64,000 bases of DNA from NCBI GenBank assembly GCA_043553855.1, contig CP121336.1, positions 1,860,001 to 1,924,000 on the forward strand. The letters run 5' to 3'. Below, in pieces: positions 50,811 to 58,196 of the stretch; within the stretch, counting starts at the first letter, position 1, and every line of letters starts with the position of its first letter. The notes below the pieces were generated by a model. It was not told where the DNA came from, ran no database searches, and worked only from the letters and a program-made list of their open reading frames with translations. Source of the stretch: JAUIAS01 sp030425395 (GTDB taxonomy: Bacteria > Pseudomonadota > Alphaproteobacteria > Rhodobacterales > Rhodobacteraceae). Made by a program: the position numbers and the translations under genes.

Positions 50811-51935
50811 ATGGCCCCTGAGCCATACCTTGTCCTGGGTTGTGCACCCGCCGCGGTTTCTGTCGCGCTGGTGCTGGATGGTGCCGGGTTCCCAGTGCAA
50901 ATTATAGAACCTGACCCGAGTGCCGTCGAACGCGCCTTGCATGCCATGCGCACGCATAAAGACCGCCTGCTTCCCCTGATCGGTTCGGCGTTGCCGGATC
51001 GTATCGACGGCATTTTGATTTTGTCCGAAGGCGAAACCGAAATCAGCGACCTTGCGGAAGTGGCGAAACGGACCACGCAGCAATGCGCGGTTCTGGCGCT
51101 TGGATCGCTTGCGGGTGCGGGTAAAATTTTTGATCCGGCTCGCTGTGCAGGGGTGCACCTGTTTGAGCCGATCCATCGCCGGCTCTTGGCGGAAGTTGAG
51201 CCGCTGTGCGAAACCCAGCCCGATGTGGTTCAGGCCGCCGAGGCATTGGCACACCGACTTGGCAAAACGCCATTGCGCCTTGCTCCGGGTATGGGCTCTG
51301 CTGCGTTGTGTCTGTTGGACCGGATGATCGAAGCCGCCGACACGTTGATGATGGACGGATCCACCCCATGGGAGATTGATGAAGCGATGGTCGATTATGG
51401 ATTCGATATCGGCCTTTACGAAGCGCAGGATCTAGCCGGGTTGGATGTCGCCTATGAAAGACGTCGGATCGCTGAGCCAACGCGCGATCCGGCCCGCCGG
51501 TATATCCCGATCTCCGATCGAGCGGTTCGCGAAGGTCGGTTGGGCAAGAAAATCGGGTGGGGTTGGTATCGTTATCCGGGTGGCGGCGGTGCAGTGATTG
51601 ATCCTTTGGTCGAAGATTTGGCAAGAGAAGAGGCGTGGTTTGCGGGTATTACACCGCGCCCCATCCCTGAGCCTGAGTTGATACGCAGGCTGCTATTGGC
51701 GTTGATCAATGAGGCGGCGATGCTGATCGCACGCGGACATTTGGCAGATTGGAGGCAGGTTGATCTGATTGCGCGCAGCGCGCTGGGGTTCCCTGCAAAG
51801 CATGGCGGTCCGGGGGCGGTCTTTGAGAAGTGGGGGGCGACGCGGGTATTGCGGGAATTGGACGCGCTTTGCGATGAAGATCCGATTGTCTGGACACCGT
51901 CATCGCTTATCCGTCGCATCGAGGGCAGGAATTAG
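50811..51935 (+). CDS. 3-hydroxyacyl-CoA dehydrogenase-like protein
   Basis: 374-aa protein with an N-terminal NAD-binding-like domain and two C-terminal 3HCDH-type helical domains (about 160-255 and 290-370; FDIGLYEAQDLAGLDVAYERRR is characteristic). The catalytic-His region reads GVHLFEPIHRRLLAEV, keeping the His. The nucleotide loop reads LGCAPAAVS rather than GxGxxG, so cofactor binding is uncertain, and no crotonase half is present. It follows boxR by 4 nt and may oxidise 3-hydroxyadipyl-CoA, the beta-oxidation step after ring cleavage. Function by context only. Confidence 0.82.
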   Translation: MAPEPYLVLGCAPAAVSVALVLDGAGFPVQIIEPDPSAVERALHAMRTHKDRLLPLIGSALPDRIDGILILSEGETEISDLAEVAKRTTQQCAVLALGSLAGAGKIFDPARCAGVHLFEPIHRRLLAEVEPLCETQPDVVQAAEALAHRLGKTPLRLAPGMGSAALCLLDRMIEAADTLMMDGSTPWEIDEAMVDYGFDIGLYEAQDLAGLDVAYERRRIAEPTRDPARRYIPISDRAVREGRLGKKIGWGWYRYPGGGGAVIDPLVEDLAREEAWFAGITPRPIPEPELIRRLLLALINEAAMLIARGHLADWRQVDLIARSALGFPAKHGGPGAVFEKWGATRVLRELDALCDEDPIVWTPSSLIRRIEGRN

Positions 51936-51951
51936 AGCCGCCGTGGATTTA

Positions 51952-51998
51952 GGGGGCTCTGCCCCCATCGCCTTTGGCGATCCCCCCGGAGTATTTTG
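51952..51998. repeat. Extragenic palindromic repeat (REP-like)
   Basis: Two tandem hairpins, GGGGGC-TCT-GCCCCC (51952-51966) and ATCGCC-TTT-GGCGAT (51967-51981), followed by CCCCCCGGAGTATTTT. This composition matches an interspersed intergenic element often seen in Rhodobacterales genomes. Located between convergent genes, it may double as a terminator in both directions. Confidence 0.65.
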
Positions 51999-52017
51999 AG
52001 CCAGAAGAAGCCTAGCC

Positions 52018-53223
52018 TCAGGATTGGCGAAACCAGTTGTCCTGAAACCGGATTGAGGTCAGCCCTGCAAAGCGGGCAAGACGTTCCAGTTCGTCCTGAA
52101 ACTTCTGGATGCGGCCTTTGCCCCAGGCGATGCCCGCTTCTGACCAGAGCTTGTCGATGACGAGGGTGCCAGTGGCCGGCTCGGCCTTCAGATCGACCCG
52201 CCCGACAAAGGTGTCGCCTTCCAGCAGGGGAAAGACGTAGTAACCGTATTCGCGTTTGGGGGCAGGCGTGAAAATCTCGATCCGATAATGAAACCCGAAA
52301 AGACGTTCTGTTCGGGCGCGATTGCGGATCGCTGGATCAAACGGCGACAGGATGCGCATGCGGGCTATCGGCTCGGGGGGGCTTTCCGTGCAGGTTTCGG
52401 GACGCAAATATGTTCGTCTCTGCTGCCCCGTTGCATCGGTTATATTGGCCTCCAGAAGGCGTCCGGCCTCGCGTTCGCGACGGCACCAGGCGCGGGCCTC
52501 GGCTGCTGTGACGGTGTCCCAGAATGCCGCGATTTCGCCGGAAGTGGCAAAGCCCAGCCTGTCAATTGCCCCGTTGCATTTCCAGTCGATTGTTTCCTCA
52601 GGCGTGGGTCGGGTCCGGTCGGAACGCAGGGTTTCGTCTATGACCCTTTCGGTCAAGTCATATACCTTTTGAAATCCGCGCCTGCCCGACACCGCCAAAG
52701 CCCCGGTGCGCCACAGAAATTCCAACGCGGTTTTGGACGGATGCCAATCCCACCACCCGCCAGATTTGCGCCCGCCTTTGGGTGCAAGGTCGGCCGAACA
52801 GACAGGCCCGTGATTGCGTATGTGGGTAAGAACGGTTTCGAATTCAGCTTGAAAACCGGGTTCGCGCCATTTGCTCCAGCGGGTTTTGAGCCGTTCTGCA
52901 TCCCGGTCAAAGCGGAGCAGCCAATGCGGATAGAAGGACTTTGGGATAACGGCGGCGTCATGTGTCCAGTGTTCGAACAAATCCTTGCGGCGCTCATAGG
53001 AAAGGCGCAGATGATCGGGGCGATACCTGTTGCGCCTCGCAAACAGGATCATGTCGTGGGCGCGCGCCACGGTTTTTACGCTGTCCAGCTGCACAAAGCC
53101 CAAGGTTTCGATCAGACTGAGAAGATCTGCGCCATGCCCGGATCCGGATGGCCGCGACGACAGCAAATGGCGTTCAAGAAAGATGCGACGGGCTGTGGTG
53201 TTGGTCAGGGTGGGCAGGGCCAT
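52018..53223 (-). CDS. Winged helix DNA-binding domain-containing protein (YcaQ/COG3214-like)
   Basis: 401-aa protein of the COG3214 group, whose E. coli member YcaQ is a DNA glycosylase active on interstrand cross-links. Recognisable segments: RIFLERHLLSSRP at the N-terminus, ETLGFVQLDSVKTVARAHDMILFAR, and YERRKDLFEHWTHDAAVIP, which contains the conserved HxD-like WTHDA, plus the C-terminal LLEGDTFVGRVDLKAE. A repair role for DNA cross-links is plausible. It lies 3 nt downstream of the lacI-family gene on the same strand. Confidence 0.85.
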   Translation of the reverse strand: MALPTLTNTTARRIFLERHLLSSRPSGSGHGADLLSLIETLGFVQLDSVKTVARAHDMILFARRNRYRPDHLRLSYERRKDLFEHWTHDAAVIPKSFYPHWLLRFDRDAERLKTRWSKWREPGFQAEFETVLTHIRNHGPVCSADLAPKGGRKSGGWWDWHPSKTALEFLWRTGALAVSGRRGFQKVYDLTERVIDETLRSDRTRPTPEETIDWKCNGAIDRLGFATSGEIAAFWDTVTAAEARAWCRREREAGRLLEANITDATGQQRRTYLRPETCTESPPEPIARMRILSPFDPAIRNRARTERLFGFHYRIEIFTPAPKREYGYYVFPLLEGDTFVGRVDLKAEPATGTLVIDKLWSEAGIAWGKGRIQKFQDELERLARFAGLTSIRFQDNWFRQS

Positions 53224-53226
53224 CTA

Positions 53227-54252
53227 TCAGCGTCGCTTGAGCGTATCGCCATAGGTGATCTTGGGCGTCAAGGTGACCGTGGTTTCCACGCTTTGGGGCG
53301 GATCTGCCAAACCGGCGGCAATGATCTCGGCCGCCTTGCGCCCGATTTCGCTTCTGCAGGCATCCATGGTTGCCAACTGGCGTGGCAGACCTTGCAAAAG
53401 CTCGACCCCATTGAAGCCGGCAAGCCCGATCTGCCCGGGAATATCCACACCCTTTTCCAGGAGATACAGCAACCCACCTGCGGCAATCATGTCGTTGGAG
53501 TAATAGAGGAAGTCCAGTTCCGGGGACCGGCGCAGCATCTCTGCGGTCATCTCGCGTCCCTTGGCAAGCGCCGATCCGCCCGAGTAAAAGGCGCGATCCT
53601 CGATCTCCACCCCTGATTTGGCCAACTCTTCGGTGAACCCCTCGAAGCGTTTGCGCGCACGGTGATCCAGCGGCATTTTGGTGCCCATGAAGCCGATCCG
53701 CTGATAGCCTTGCTTGAGAATGGCGCGTGCCATTTCGCGGCCTGCGCGGCGGTGCGAAATGCCCACAACCGCGTCGACCGGTGTGCCGTCGCTGTCCATT
53801 ATTTCCACGACAGGGATGCCTGCAGCATCAAGCATAGCGCGGCTCGCGTCCGAATGTTCCAACCCGGCGATGATCACGCCCGATGGCCGCCAAGACAGCA
53901 TTTCGTAGAGAACGCGTTCTTCTTTTTCGGGCAAATAGTCGGTGACGCCGACGACCGGTTGCAAGACGGTATCTTCCAGAACTTTGTTAATGCCGGTCAG
54001 AACTTCCGGGAAAACCATGTTGGACAAGGACGGAATGATAACGGCGACAAGGTTGACCCGGTTTGACGCCAACGCGCCGGCGATCTTGTTGGGCACATAC
54101 CCCAGTTCCTTGGCGGCAGCGAGAACCCTTTCCCGGGTCGTATCGGAAACATCGCCCCGATTGCGCAGAACGCGGCTGACCGTCATTTCAGAAACCCCGG
54201 ATGCCTCAGAAACATCGCGAAGGGTCAGAGGGCGCTTGTTGTCCTGTGGCAA
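53227..54252 (-). CDS. LacI family transcriptional regulator
   Basis: 341-aa repressor with an N-terminal HTH (LTLRDVSEASGVSEMTVSRVLRNRG, about residues 9-33), hinge helix with PNKIAGALASNR, and a periplasmic-binding-protein-type effector domain (LVAVIIPSLSNMVFPEVLTGI onward). Sequence style is close to GntR-type gluconate repressors. No sugar gene is adjacent, so the target is unknown; a 14-bp dyad 35 nt before its start may be an autoregulatory operator. Followed directly by the YcaQ-like gene. Confidence 0.92.
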   Translation of the reverse strand: MPQDNKRPLTLRDVSEASGVSEMTVSRVLRNRGDVSDTTRERVLAAAKELGYVPNKIAGALASNRVNLVAVIIPSLSNMVFPEVLTGINKVLEDTVLQPVVGVTDYLPEKEERVLYEMLSWRPSGVIIAGLEHSDASRAMLDAAGIPVVEIMDSDGTPVDAVVGISHRRAGREMARAILKQGYQRIGFMGTKMPLDHRARKRFEGFTEELAKSGVEIEDRAFYSGGSALAKGREMTAEMLRRSPELDFLYYSNDMIAAGGLLYLLEKGVDIPGQIGLAGFNGVELLQGLPRQLATMDACRSEIGRKAAEIIAAGLADPPQSVETTVTLTPKITYGDTLKRR

Positions 54253-54286
54253 TGGGAAAAACCTTTGGTAATGTGTTGCCAGACGA

Positions 54287-54300
54287 TGTTATCGCGAACA
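54287..54300. promoter_or_regulatory. Possible LacI-family operator
   Basis: TGTT-ATCGCG-AACA is an imperfect dyad with a central CG step, the symmetry usual for LacI/GntR operators, located 35 nt upstream of the LacI-family ATG (minus strand). Confidence 0.4.
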
Positions 54301-54369
54301 CGGTGCGTGGGGCAAGCGTGCGGTAAGGTCATGACAAGCCGCACCAAGCAGTCTAAACACACACACAGC

Positions 54370-54446
54370 GGCCCCGTGGCTCAACTGGATAGAGCAGCCC
54401 CCTCCTAAGGGGCAGGTTGCAGGTTCGAATCCTGCCGGGGTCACCA
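54370..54446 (+). tRNA. tRNA-Arg (anticodon CCT)
   Basis: 77-nt cloverleaf: acceptor GGCCCCG/CGGGGTC, D-arm with GCTCAACTGGATAGAGC, anticodon stem with loop CTCCTAA giving anticodon CCT (reads AGG), T-arm CAGG-TTCGAAT-CCTG and encoded CCA. Such tRNA genes are frequent integration sites, but the following 80 nt and neighbouring genes show no integrase or duplicated attachment core. Confidence 0.97.
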
Positions 54447-54526
54447 GCCAATTAGATGTATAGGAATTCCGGCATCTTTAGGGGCGCGAGGGTGTTGTCG
54501 CGTTTGCAAAGTAGCGCAACGTGCCG

Positions 54527-55231
54527 TCAGATCATTCGGATCACATCTTTCTCAATGGCCAGCATATATCCCCGCCGTGCGATGTTCTTGACCAGAAGCT
54601 GGCTCACGATCTGGTTGCCGAGTGTGTCGCGCAGGCGTTTGATGCGCGTGGCCCCTGCGGCCTCGTCGCAATCGGCGGCATTGCGGCCGGATACCATGGC
54701 TTCGAGTTCGGCACCGGACAGGACGTCATCGTCCATGCGCGCCTCGGCCAGAACAGAAAGGGTTTCGATCGCGGCCGCCGTCAGGGTGAACCCGATATTG
54801 TTCAGGTAGACGGTGTTTTCGTCCCTGCTGATCAACAGGGAATTGACCTGAATACCAGCCCGCTCGACCTGAGCCATTCTGCGGTTCAACGCGACGAGCA
54901 TCACTAGAAAGACCAGTGCCGCGATCAGAACGGCTGCTGCGAATACCAGCAGCACCAGGATCACCATCCGGTAGCTGTATAGCGTATCTGAAAAGGCCGT
55001 CCCAGACTGTGCCAGGATCTCAAGCAGCTTGATTTCTGCCTGACTGGTCAAATCGTCGTTTTCGATGAACAATTGCTCGACCCGTGCGTTGAACGTGTTG
55101 GCATCAGGCAACGTCAGAAACAGCACCAAAGCTGTGCCTGCAAGGATGAACACGATGGCGGCAATACCGATCGGGACAAGGCGTGTCGTCGCGCGATGCG
55201 CGTCAGTAGCGGAGGAAAAACTGTCCAGCAC
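54527..55231 (-). CDS. Membrane protein with C-terminal OmpR-like winged helix
   Basis: 234 aa. Start is the GTG at 55231, preceded by AAAGGAGG with a 4-nt spacer; an ATG 27 nt upstream lacks such a site. Two transmembrane helices (about 18-41 and 88-115) enclose a short, acidic, probably periplasmic loop (42-87). After the second helix, a basic segment leads to a winged helix (about 140-227) whose IKRLRDTLGN...ARRGYML pattern is that of the OmpR/PhoB DNA-binding domain. This is the reverse topology of ToxR/CadC, where the DNA-binding domain is N-terminal. Probably a one-component membrane-bound transcription factor; signal and targets unknown. It overlaps the upstream secreted-protein gene by 29 nt. 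Confidence 0.82.
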   Translation of the reverse strand: MLDSFSSATDAHRATTRLVPIGIAAIVFILAGTALVLFLTLPDANTFNARVEQLFIENDDLTSQAEIKLLEILAQSGTAFSDTLYSYRMVILVLLVFAAAVLIAALVFLVMLVALNRRMAQVERAGIQVNSLLISRDENTVYLNNIGFTLTAAAIETLSVLAEARMDDDVLSGAELEAMVSGRNAADCDEAAGATRIKRLRDTLGNQIVSQLLVKNIARRGYMLAIEKDVIRMI

Positions 55232-55493
55232 TGTCCCTCCTTTGGGCGAGGCCCTCATCGCCGAAAACCGACACGATATTCAACAAAGTCCAGCCATTCC
55301 GCGCCAGCTTTGCTGAGAGCTGCGCCGCAGCTGCGGCGCGGGTGCAGGTTCCCGAAATCTGCGCCACACCATAGTGCAAGCGCAAGGGATTGTCCTGTTT
55401 GGCCTTGTAGTCGGCATAGCATCCCGCCGCTTGTGCAGGGGCGGCCAGAGCGAGCGCCGCAACGGTCGCGAGAGAGAGATACAGTTTTTTCAT
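55203..55493 (-). CDS. Small secreted protein with two cysteines
   Basis: 96 aa with a clear signal peptide (residues 1-22, ending AQA) and a mature part of about 73 residues containing Cys25 and Cys50, which could form one disulfide. The N-terminal mature half resembles no family I can name. It is co-transcribed with, and overlaps, the membrane winged-helix protein gene, so it may be the periplasmic partner or signal for that regulator. Divergent from another secreted Cys protein gene. Confidence 0.78.
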   Translation of the reverse strand: MKKLYLSLATVAALALAAPAQAAGCYADYKAKQDNPLRLHYGVAQISGTCTRAAAAAQLSAKLARNGWTLLNIVSVFGDEGLAQRRDSAGQFFLRY

Positions 55494-55602
55494 GCACCGT
55501 TTGTCGCTGAAACCGGCGCGCTAGACAATAACGCAGGCCGAAAAGGGCACTGCTATCGGATAACACGGGCGCGATATTGCCTGTCCGAGCGGGGCTGACC
55601 GA

Positions 55603-55619
55603 ATGTGAAGACATCACAT
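55603..55619. promoter_or_regulatory. Inverted repeat ATGTGA-N5-TCACAT
   Basis: Perfect 6-bp arms at 55603-55608 and 55614-55619, 30 nt before the ATG of the divergent secreted-protein gene. The half-sites equal CRP half-sites but the spacer is 5 rather than 6. It may be the operator for a regulator acting on the divergent 55494-55648 promoter region. Confidence 0.4.
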
Positions 55620-55648
55620 CGTTCACCCATCTCAGAAGAGGTTTCATT

Positions 55649-56140
55649 ATGTACCGGAAGTTCATTGCAGCTATCAGCGCCGCCAGTCTGACCATTTCTC
55701 TTTTTGCCGGTGCGGCTCCGGCCCGCGCGGATGGAGATGACCTTGCCAAGATTTTGGCCGGGATCGCCGCGATTGCGATTATTGGCAAGGCAATTGATGA
55801 CAGGAACGACCGCAAGCACGGTCATGTATCGCGGAATTCGAAAGGGCATGGCCAGGTCTATGCCCCGGCCCCACGCCGCCACCCGCAGGCAAAGCCGCGC
55901 TCGGTCCCTCAGAGATTTGCGCGCTATGATCTGCCGGGTCAGTGTCTTGTCACTCTGAATACGGGTCGTAACAGCCAGATGCGGATGTTCGGCAAGCGGT
56001 GCCTTCGCAGCAACTACCAGCATTTCCACGCGCTGCCTCAGGTTTGTGCCCAAGAAATCTGGACAGAGCGCGGCGTGCGTCGTGGCTATAGCCCGCGTTG
56101 CCTGCGTCAGAACGGATACCGGATCGCAGGGCGCCGCTGA
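55649..56140 (+). CDS. Secreted basic Cys-containing protein
   Basis: 163 aa from the ATG at 55649 (AGAGG upstream). Signal peptide 1-28 (ending ARA), then a hydrophobic stretch DLAKILAGIAAIAIIGKAI, a His/Arg/Pro-rich middle and a C-terminal part with four Cys in LPGQCLV, GKRCLRS, PQVCAQE and SPRCLRQNGY, suited to two disulfides. Very basic overall. Function unknown; it looks like a periplasmic or surface protein. Divergent from the small secreted protein/membrane regulator pair and followed by a terminator. Confidence 0.82.
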   Translation: MYRKFIAAISAASLTISLFAGAAPARADGDDLAKILAGIAAIAIIGKAIDDRNDRKHGHVSRNSKGHGQVYAPAPRRHPQAKPRSVPQRFARYDLPGQCLVTLNTGRNSQMRMFGKRCLRSNYQHFHALPQVCAQEIWTERGVRRGYSPRCLRQNGYRIAGRR

Positions 56141-56156
56141 TTGATAGCAGGCATTC

Positions 56157-56193
56157 AAAACACCCTCCCAAGCAATCTTTGGAGGGTGTTTTT
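56157..56193 (+). terminator. Rho-independent terminator
   Basis: AAAACACCCTCC pairs with GGAGGGTGTTTT around a 12-nt loop and the stem runs into a T tract, 17 nt after the secreted-protein stop. Because it ends only 10 nt before an ATG at 56203, it argues for a later rnhB start. Confidence 0.88.
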
Positions 56194-56232
56194 GCTCTTG
56201 TCATGCCTCGCTGCAAAGCGTCCTTTGGGCGT

Positions 56233-56865
56233 ATGAACGGACCGGATTTTGAAATTGAGCGGGAATGGCATCGGCGCGGAGCCCTGCGGATTGCCGGTGT
56301 GGACGAGGTCGGACGCGGACCGTTGGCAGGACCGGTCACGGCAGCGGCTGTTATCCTTGATCCGGAAAACATTCCCGGCGGTCTGAACGATTCCAAAAAA
56401 CTGAGCGCGACCAAGCGCGCCCGGCTGGAGAGCGAGATCGCGAAAGCGGCACAAGTCTCCATCGCCCATGCCAGCGTGGAAGAAATTGACGAAATCAATA
56501 TTCTGCGCGCCAGTCACCTTGCCATGGAACGTGCGATTGCCGCGCTTGATCCGCCGCCAGACGCGGTTCTGATCGACGGCAACCTGCTGCCGCGCGGGCT
56601 GACCCATCCGGCGCAGGCCATCGTCAAGGGGGATGGGCGATCGGTGTCGATTGCAGCGGCTTCAATTATGGCAAAAATGTGTCGCGACAGGATCATGGTG
56701 GATTTGGCGCAACAGCATCCCGGCTATGGTTGGGAAACCAACGCGGGTTATCCTTCAAAGGCGCATAGAGAGGCGCTTCGAAATCTTGGTGTGACCCCAC
56801 ACCATAGACGTTCGTTCAAAACCGTACACAATATATTGTATCAAGAAAAATCAGTAAGTAACTGA
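56233..56865 (+). CDS. rnhB: Ribonuclease HII
   Basis: Cleaves RNA in RNA-DNA hybrids and at single embedded ribonucleotides. 210 aa from the ATG at 56233; an ATG at 56203 is possible but lies right after a terminator. The RNase H fold has GVDEVGRGPLAGPV with the first Asp and Glu of the active site, NDSKKLSATKR, the central DG-N segment VLIDGNLLPRG and SIAAASIMAKMCRDRIM. Just upstream of ccrM, as in several alphaproteobacteria. Confidence 0.97.
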   Translation: MNGPDFEIEREWHRRGALRIAGVDEVGRGPLAGPVTAAAVILDPENIPGGLNDSKKLSATKRARLESEIAKAAQVSIAHASVEEIDEINILRASHLAMERAIAALDPPPDAVLIDGNLLPRGLTHPAQAIVKGDGRSVSIAAASIMAKMCRDRIMVDLAQQHPGYGWETNAGYPSKAHREALRNLGVTPHHRRSFKTVHNILYQEKSVSN

Positions 56866-56902
56866 TTCAAAAAAGAAATTGACGGCGAATCGGGTTTGAA
56901 TC
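56864..56902. promoter_or_regulatory. Cluster of three GANTC methylation sites upstream of ccrM
   Basis: GATTC at 56864-56868, GAATC at 56887-56891 and GAATC at 56898-56902 lie in the 87-nt gap between rnhB and ccrM. GANTC is the target of CcrM, so the methyltransferase could regulate its own promoter through methylation state, as established in Caulobacter. Confidence 0.65.
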
Positions 56903-56952
56903 ATCCTTGTGCCAAGACAAGAGCGCGCAACGCGCCGGTTCAGAGGCAGAAA

Positions 56953-58053
56953 ATGACGAAAACCACGACAAAGGGGGCCATGACGCTCCCTCTAAATACG
57001 ATAGTTGCCGGTGACTGCATCGAGGTGATGAACAGTCTTCCGGAAGATTCTGTCGATCTGGTCTTTGCAGACCCGCCCTATAACCTGCAACTCAAGGGCC
57101 AATTGCACCGGCCGGATAATTCAATGGTCGATGCGGTGGATGACGACTGGGATCAGTTTTCCTCCTTTGCGGCCTACGATGCCTTTACCAAGGCATGGCT
57201 CAAGGCTGCGCGACGTATCCTCAAACCCAACGGTGCAATTTGGGTGATCGGGTCATATCACAACATTTTCCGTGTCGGTTCGGCGCTTCAGAACGAGGGT
57301 TTTTGGATTCTGAACGATGTTGTTTGGCGCAAATCCAACCCGATGCCGAATTTCCGTGGCAAGCGGTTCACAAATGCCCATGAGACAATGATCTGGGCGT
57401 CAAAATCTGAGGGTGGAAAATATACCTTCAACTATGAGGCGCTGAAGGCGTTGAACGAAGGCATCCAGATGCGCAGCGACTGGGTTCTGCCGATTTGCAC
57501 GGGCCATGAACGTCTCAAGGATTCCAAGGGCGACAAGGCCCACCCGACCCAGAAACCCGAAAGCCTGCTGCACCGTGTTCTGGTTGGATCGACCAACCCG
57601 GGTGATGTGGTGCTTGACCCGTTCTTCGGAACCGGGACCACAGGGGCCGTCGCCAAGATGCTGGGCCGGGATTTCATTGGCATCGAAAGAGAAGCCGCCT
57701 ACCGCGAGGTTGCGGAAAAGCGGATCGCGCGCGTGCGCAAATTTGATCGCGATGCACTTCAGGTCAGCGTCGGAAAGCGTGCCGAACCACGGGTCCCGTT
57801 TGGGCAGTTGGTCGAACGCGGTATGCTGCGCCCCGGTGAACGGCTGATTTCTCCACGCGGAAAAACCGCCAAAGTGCGCGCCGACGGCACTCTTGTCGGA
57901 GAGGACGTCAAAGGGTCGATCCATCAGGTTGGTGCCCATCTGGAAGGCGCCCCAAGCTGCAACGGTTGGACCTACTGGCACTTCAAACGTGATGGCAAAA
58001 CTGTTCCGATTGATGTTCTGCGCCAGCAGATACGTTCGGAAATGGAAACCTGA
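56953..58053 (+). CDS. ccrM: Cell-cycle DNA adenine methyltransferase CcrM (GANTC)
   Basis: Methylates adenine in GANTC. 366 aa from the ATG at 56953 (AGAGG upstream); ATGs at 56896 and 56980 are alternatives. Beta-class order: catalytic DPPYNL at 40-45, target-recognition region, then the AdoMet-binding DPFFGTGTTG near 213. The C-terminal 85 residues form the RAMA-type domain typical of CcrM (GMLRPGERL...SIHQVGAHLEGAPSCNGWTYWH). No restriction partner is nearby, consistent with a solitary regulatory methylase. Confidence 0.97.
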   Translation: MTKTTTKGAMTLPLNTIVAGDCIEVMNSLPEDSVDLVFADPPYNLQLKGQLHRPDNSMVDAVDDDWDQFSSFAAYDAFTKAWLKAARRILKPNGAIWVIGSYHNIFRVGSALQNEGFWILNDVVWRKSNPMPNFRGKRFTNAHETMIWASKSEGGKYTFNYEALKALNEGIQMRSDWVLPICTGHERLKDSKGDKAHPTQKPESLLHRVLVGSTNPGDVVLDPFFGTGTTGAVAKMLGRDFIGIEREAAYREVAEKRIARVRKFDRDALQVSVGKRAEPRVPFGQLVERGMLRPGERLISPRGKTAKVRADGTLVGEDVKGSIHQVGAHLEGAPSCNGWTYWHFKRDGKTVPIDVLRQQIRSEMET

Positions 58054-58113
58054 TCCCAATTTTCAGTTTCAACAGACCGCCTGTGCCTGTGGCCTGACCA
58101 CAGCACATGACTC

Positions 58114-58139
58114 GCCCCGCCTAATGGCGGGGCTTTTTT
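58114..58139 (+). terminator. Rho-independent terminator after ccrM
   Basis: GCCCCGCC pairs with GGCGGGGC around a TAAT loop, followed by six T, 60 nt past the ccrM stop. Confidence 0.93.
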
Positions 58140-58196
58140 CTTGCGCCGGTCGGGACGATCAACCCAGACTTGTTGCGATGCAAGAAAGGACAGCGC

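Noticed and set aside
54370..54526. tRNA-Arg(CCT) as an integration site with an adjacent island
   Set aside because: No integrase, no repeat of the tRNA 3' end seen downstream, and neighbouring genes have ordinary composition.
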